A program made the position numbers and the translations under genes. This document shows, piece by piece, positions 63,742 to 64,000 of a stretch of 64,000 bases of DNA (the stretch's first letter is position 1; each line of letters starts with the position of its first letter). Source of the stretch: UBA2256 sp964531105 (GTDB taxonomy: Bacteria; Spirochaetota; Spirochaetia; Treponematales; Rectinemataceae); NCBI GenBank assembly GCA_964531105.1, contig CAZHFN010000009.1, positions 1-64,000 of the forward strand, read 5' to 3'. The notes under the pieces were generated by a model that did no database searches, was not told the origin of the DNA, and saw only the letters and a list, made by a program, of their open reading frames with translations.

Positions 63742-64000
63742 ATGGATAAACGCGCTGCGCGCAAAAACGCTTCAACCTCAAGAAATCATTGGTTCCTGTT
63801 TTTTCTTGTTATCCTGTCCTTTTTCCTGCCCGGCTGCGCGGCGGCGGAAAACAAAGCCGCGGCAGAGCAAGCTGAGCAGGCAGGCAAAAAAGCCAGCGTC
63901 GTAACGGCGCCCAGCGCTTTACCCGGAAGCCGCCCCATGATCACCGAAGAGATCGAACCCTACTCGGGCGACCTAAGCACCCTGGTCGTCTATTTTTCCC
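63742..64000 (+). CDS. lipoprotein, 5' part only (possible flavodoxin-like domain)
   Basis: 86 residues are visible before the window ends. AAGGAGC precedes the ATG. A basic N-terminus is followed by a hydrophobic run and the lipobox FLPGC with Cys32, then an Ala/Lys/Gln-rich linker. The last visible segment, LSTLVVYFS, is how the first strand and phosphate loop of flavodoxin-like proteins start (LVVYFSxTG), so an exported flavodoxin-type domain is possible. The rest of the gene is needed to decide. Confidence 0.65.
   Translation, partial: MDKRAARKNASTSRNHWFLFFLVILSFFLPGCAAAENKAAAEQAEQAGKKASVVTAPSALPGSRPMITEEIEPYSGDLSTLVVYFS

Overview
The window looks like the chromosomal origin region of a spirochaete, probably in or near Treponemataceae/Rectinemataceae. 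That assignment is inference. It rests on the gene order gyrA-gyrB-dnaA-dnaN-recF-dciA-rpmH-rnpA-yidD-yidC-khpB followed by a complete rnf operon, on Gram-negative features (lipoprotein signals, a large periplasmic YidC domain, an outer-membrane-like barrel), and on a fairly GC-rich coding style. No 16S rRNA gene or species marker is present.

Layout. 1-14.6 kb: a tRNA cut by the window edge, then mostly metabolic and housekeeping genes: HAD phosphatase, MgtC, DinB-like protein, glycerol kinase, a small redox/nitroreductase/adenosine-kinase cluster, a tryptophan-type ABC importer behind a palindromic operator, a cyclophilin, a GarR-type dehydrogenase, DUF2804, ThyX, a PHP hydrolase, a UPF0158-GNAT fusion and an alkyltransferase-like protein. 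14.7-23 kb: fabD-fabG-fabF-glgX, a TPR/SEC-C protein, a short RpoS/RpoD-like sigma factor behind a sigma-54-type promoter, and a polyprenyl synthetase followed by two parS sites. 23.2-36.6 kb: the origin core. gyrB-gyrA point left. dnaA and dnaN-recF-dciA and the rpmH-to-khpB cluster point right. DnaA boxes flank dnaA, and a basal-unwinding-type element (DnaA box, short GC-richer gap, DnaA-trios, AT-rich stretch) lies between dnaA and dnaN, followed by two large inverted repeats.

36.6-49.4 kb: rnfCDGEAB (ferredoxin:NAD oxidoreductase/ion pump), an NlpC/P60 peptidase fused to a barrel-like domain, metK, the TldE/TldD protease pair, an EamA exporter and an aldo/keto reductase. 49.4-58.7 kb: an accessory island with a DUF4143 ATPase, a type I restriction-modification system in the order hsdR-hsdS-(RhuM-Fic)-hsdM, and an XRE regulator plus an ImmA/IrrE-like protein whose zinc motif is altered. 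Its hsdS and regulator genes are visibly AT-richer than the surroundings. 58.7-64 kb: a zinc alcohol dehydrogenase, a membrane-bound histidine kinase/receiver/LuxR-type HTH hybrid, an unrecognised lipoprotein, and the start of a second lipoprotein that may carry a flavodoxin-like domain.

The observations I rate highest are the sigma-54-type promoter in front of the alternative sigma factor, the DnaA-trio origin with its adjoining hairpins, the paired parS sites, GyrA with Phe at the position of E. coli Ser83, and the defence island with its operator array and altered ImmA motif. All annotation is from reading the sequence; no database search was run.
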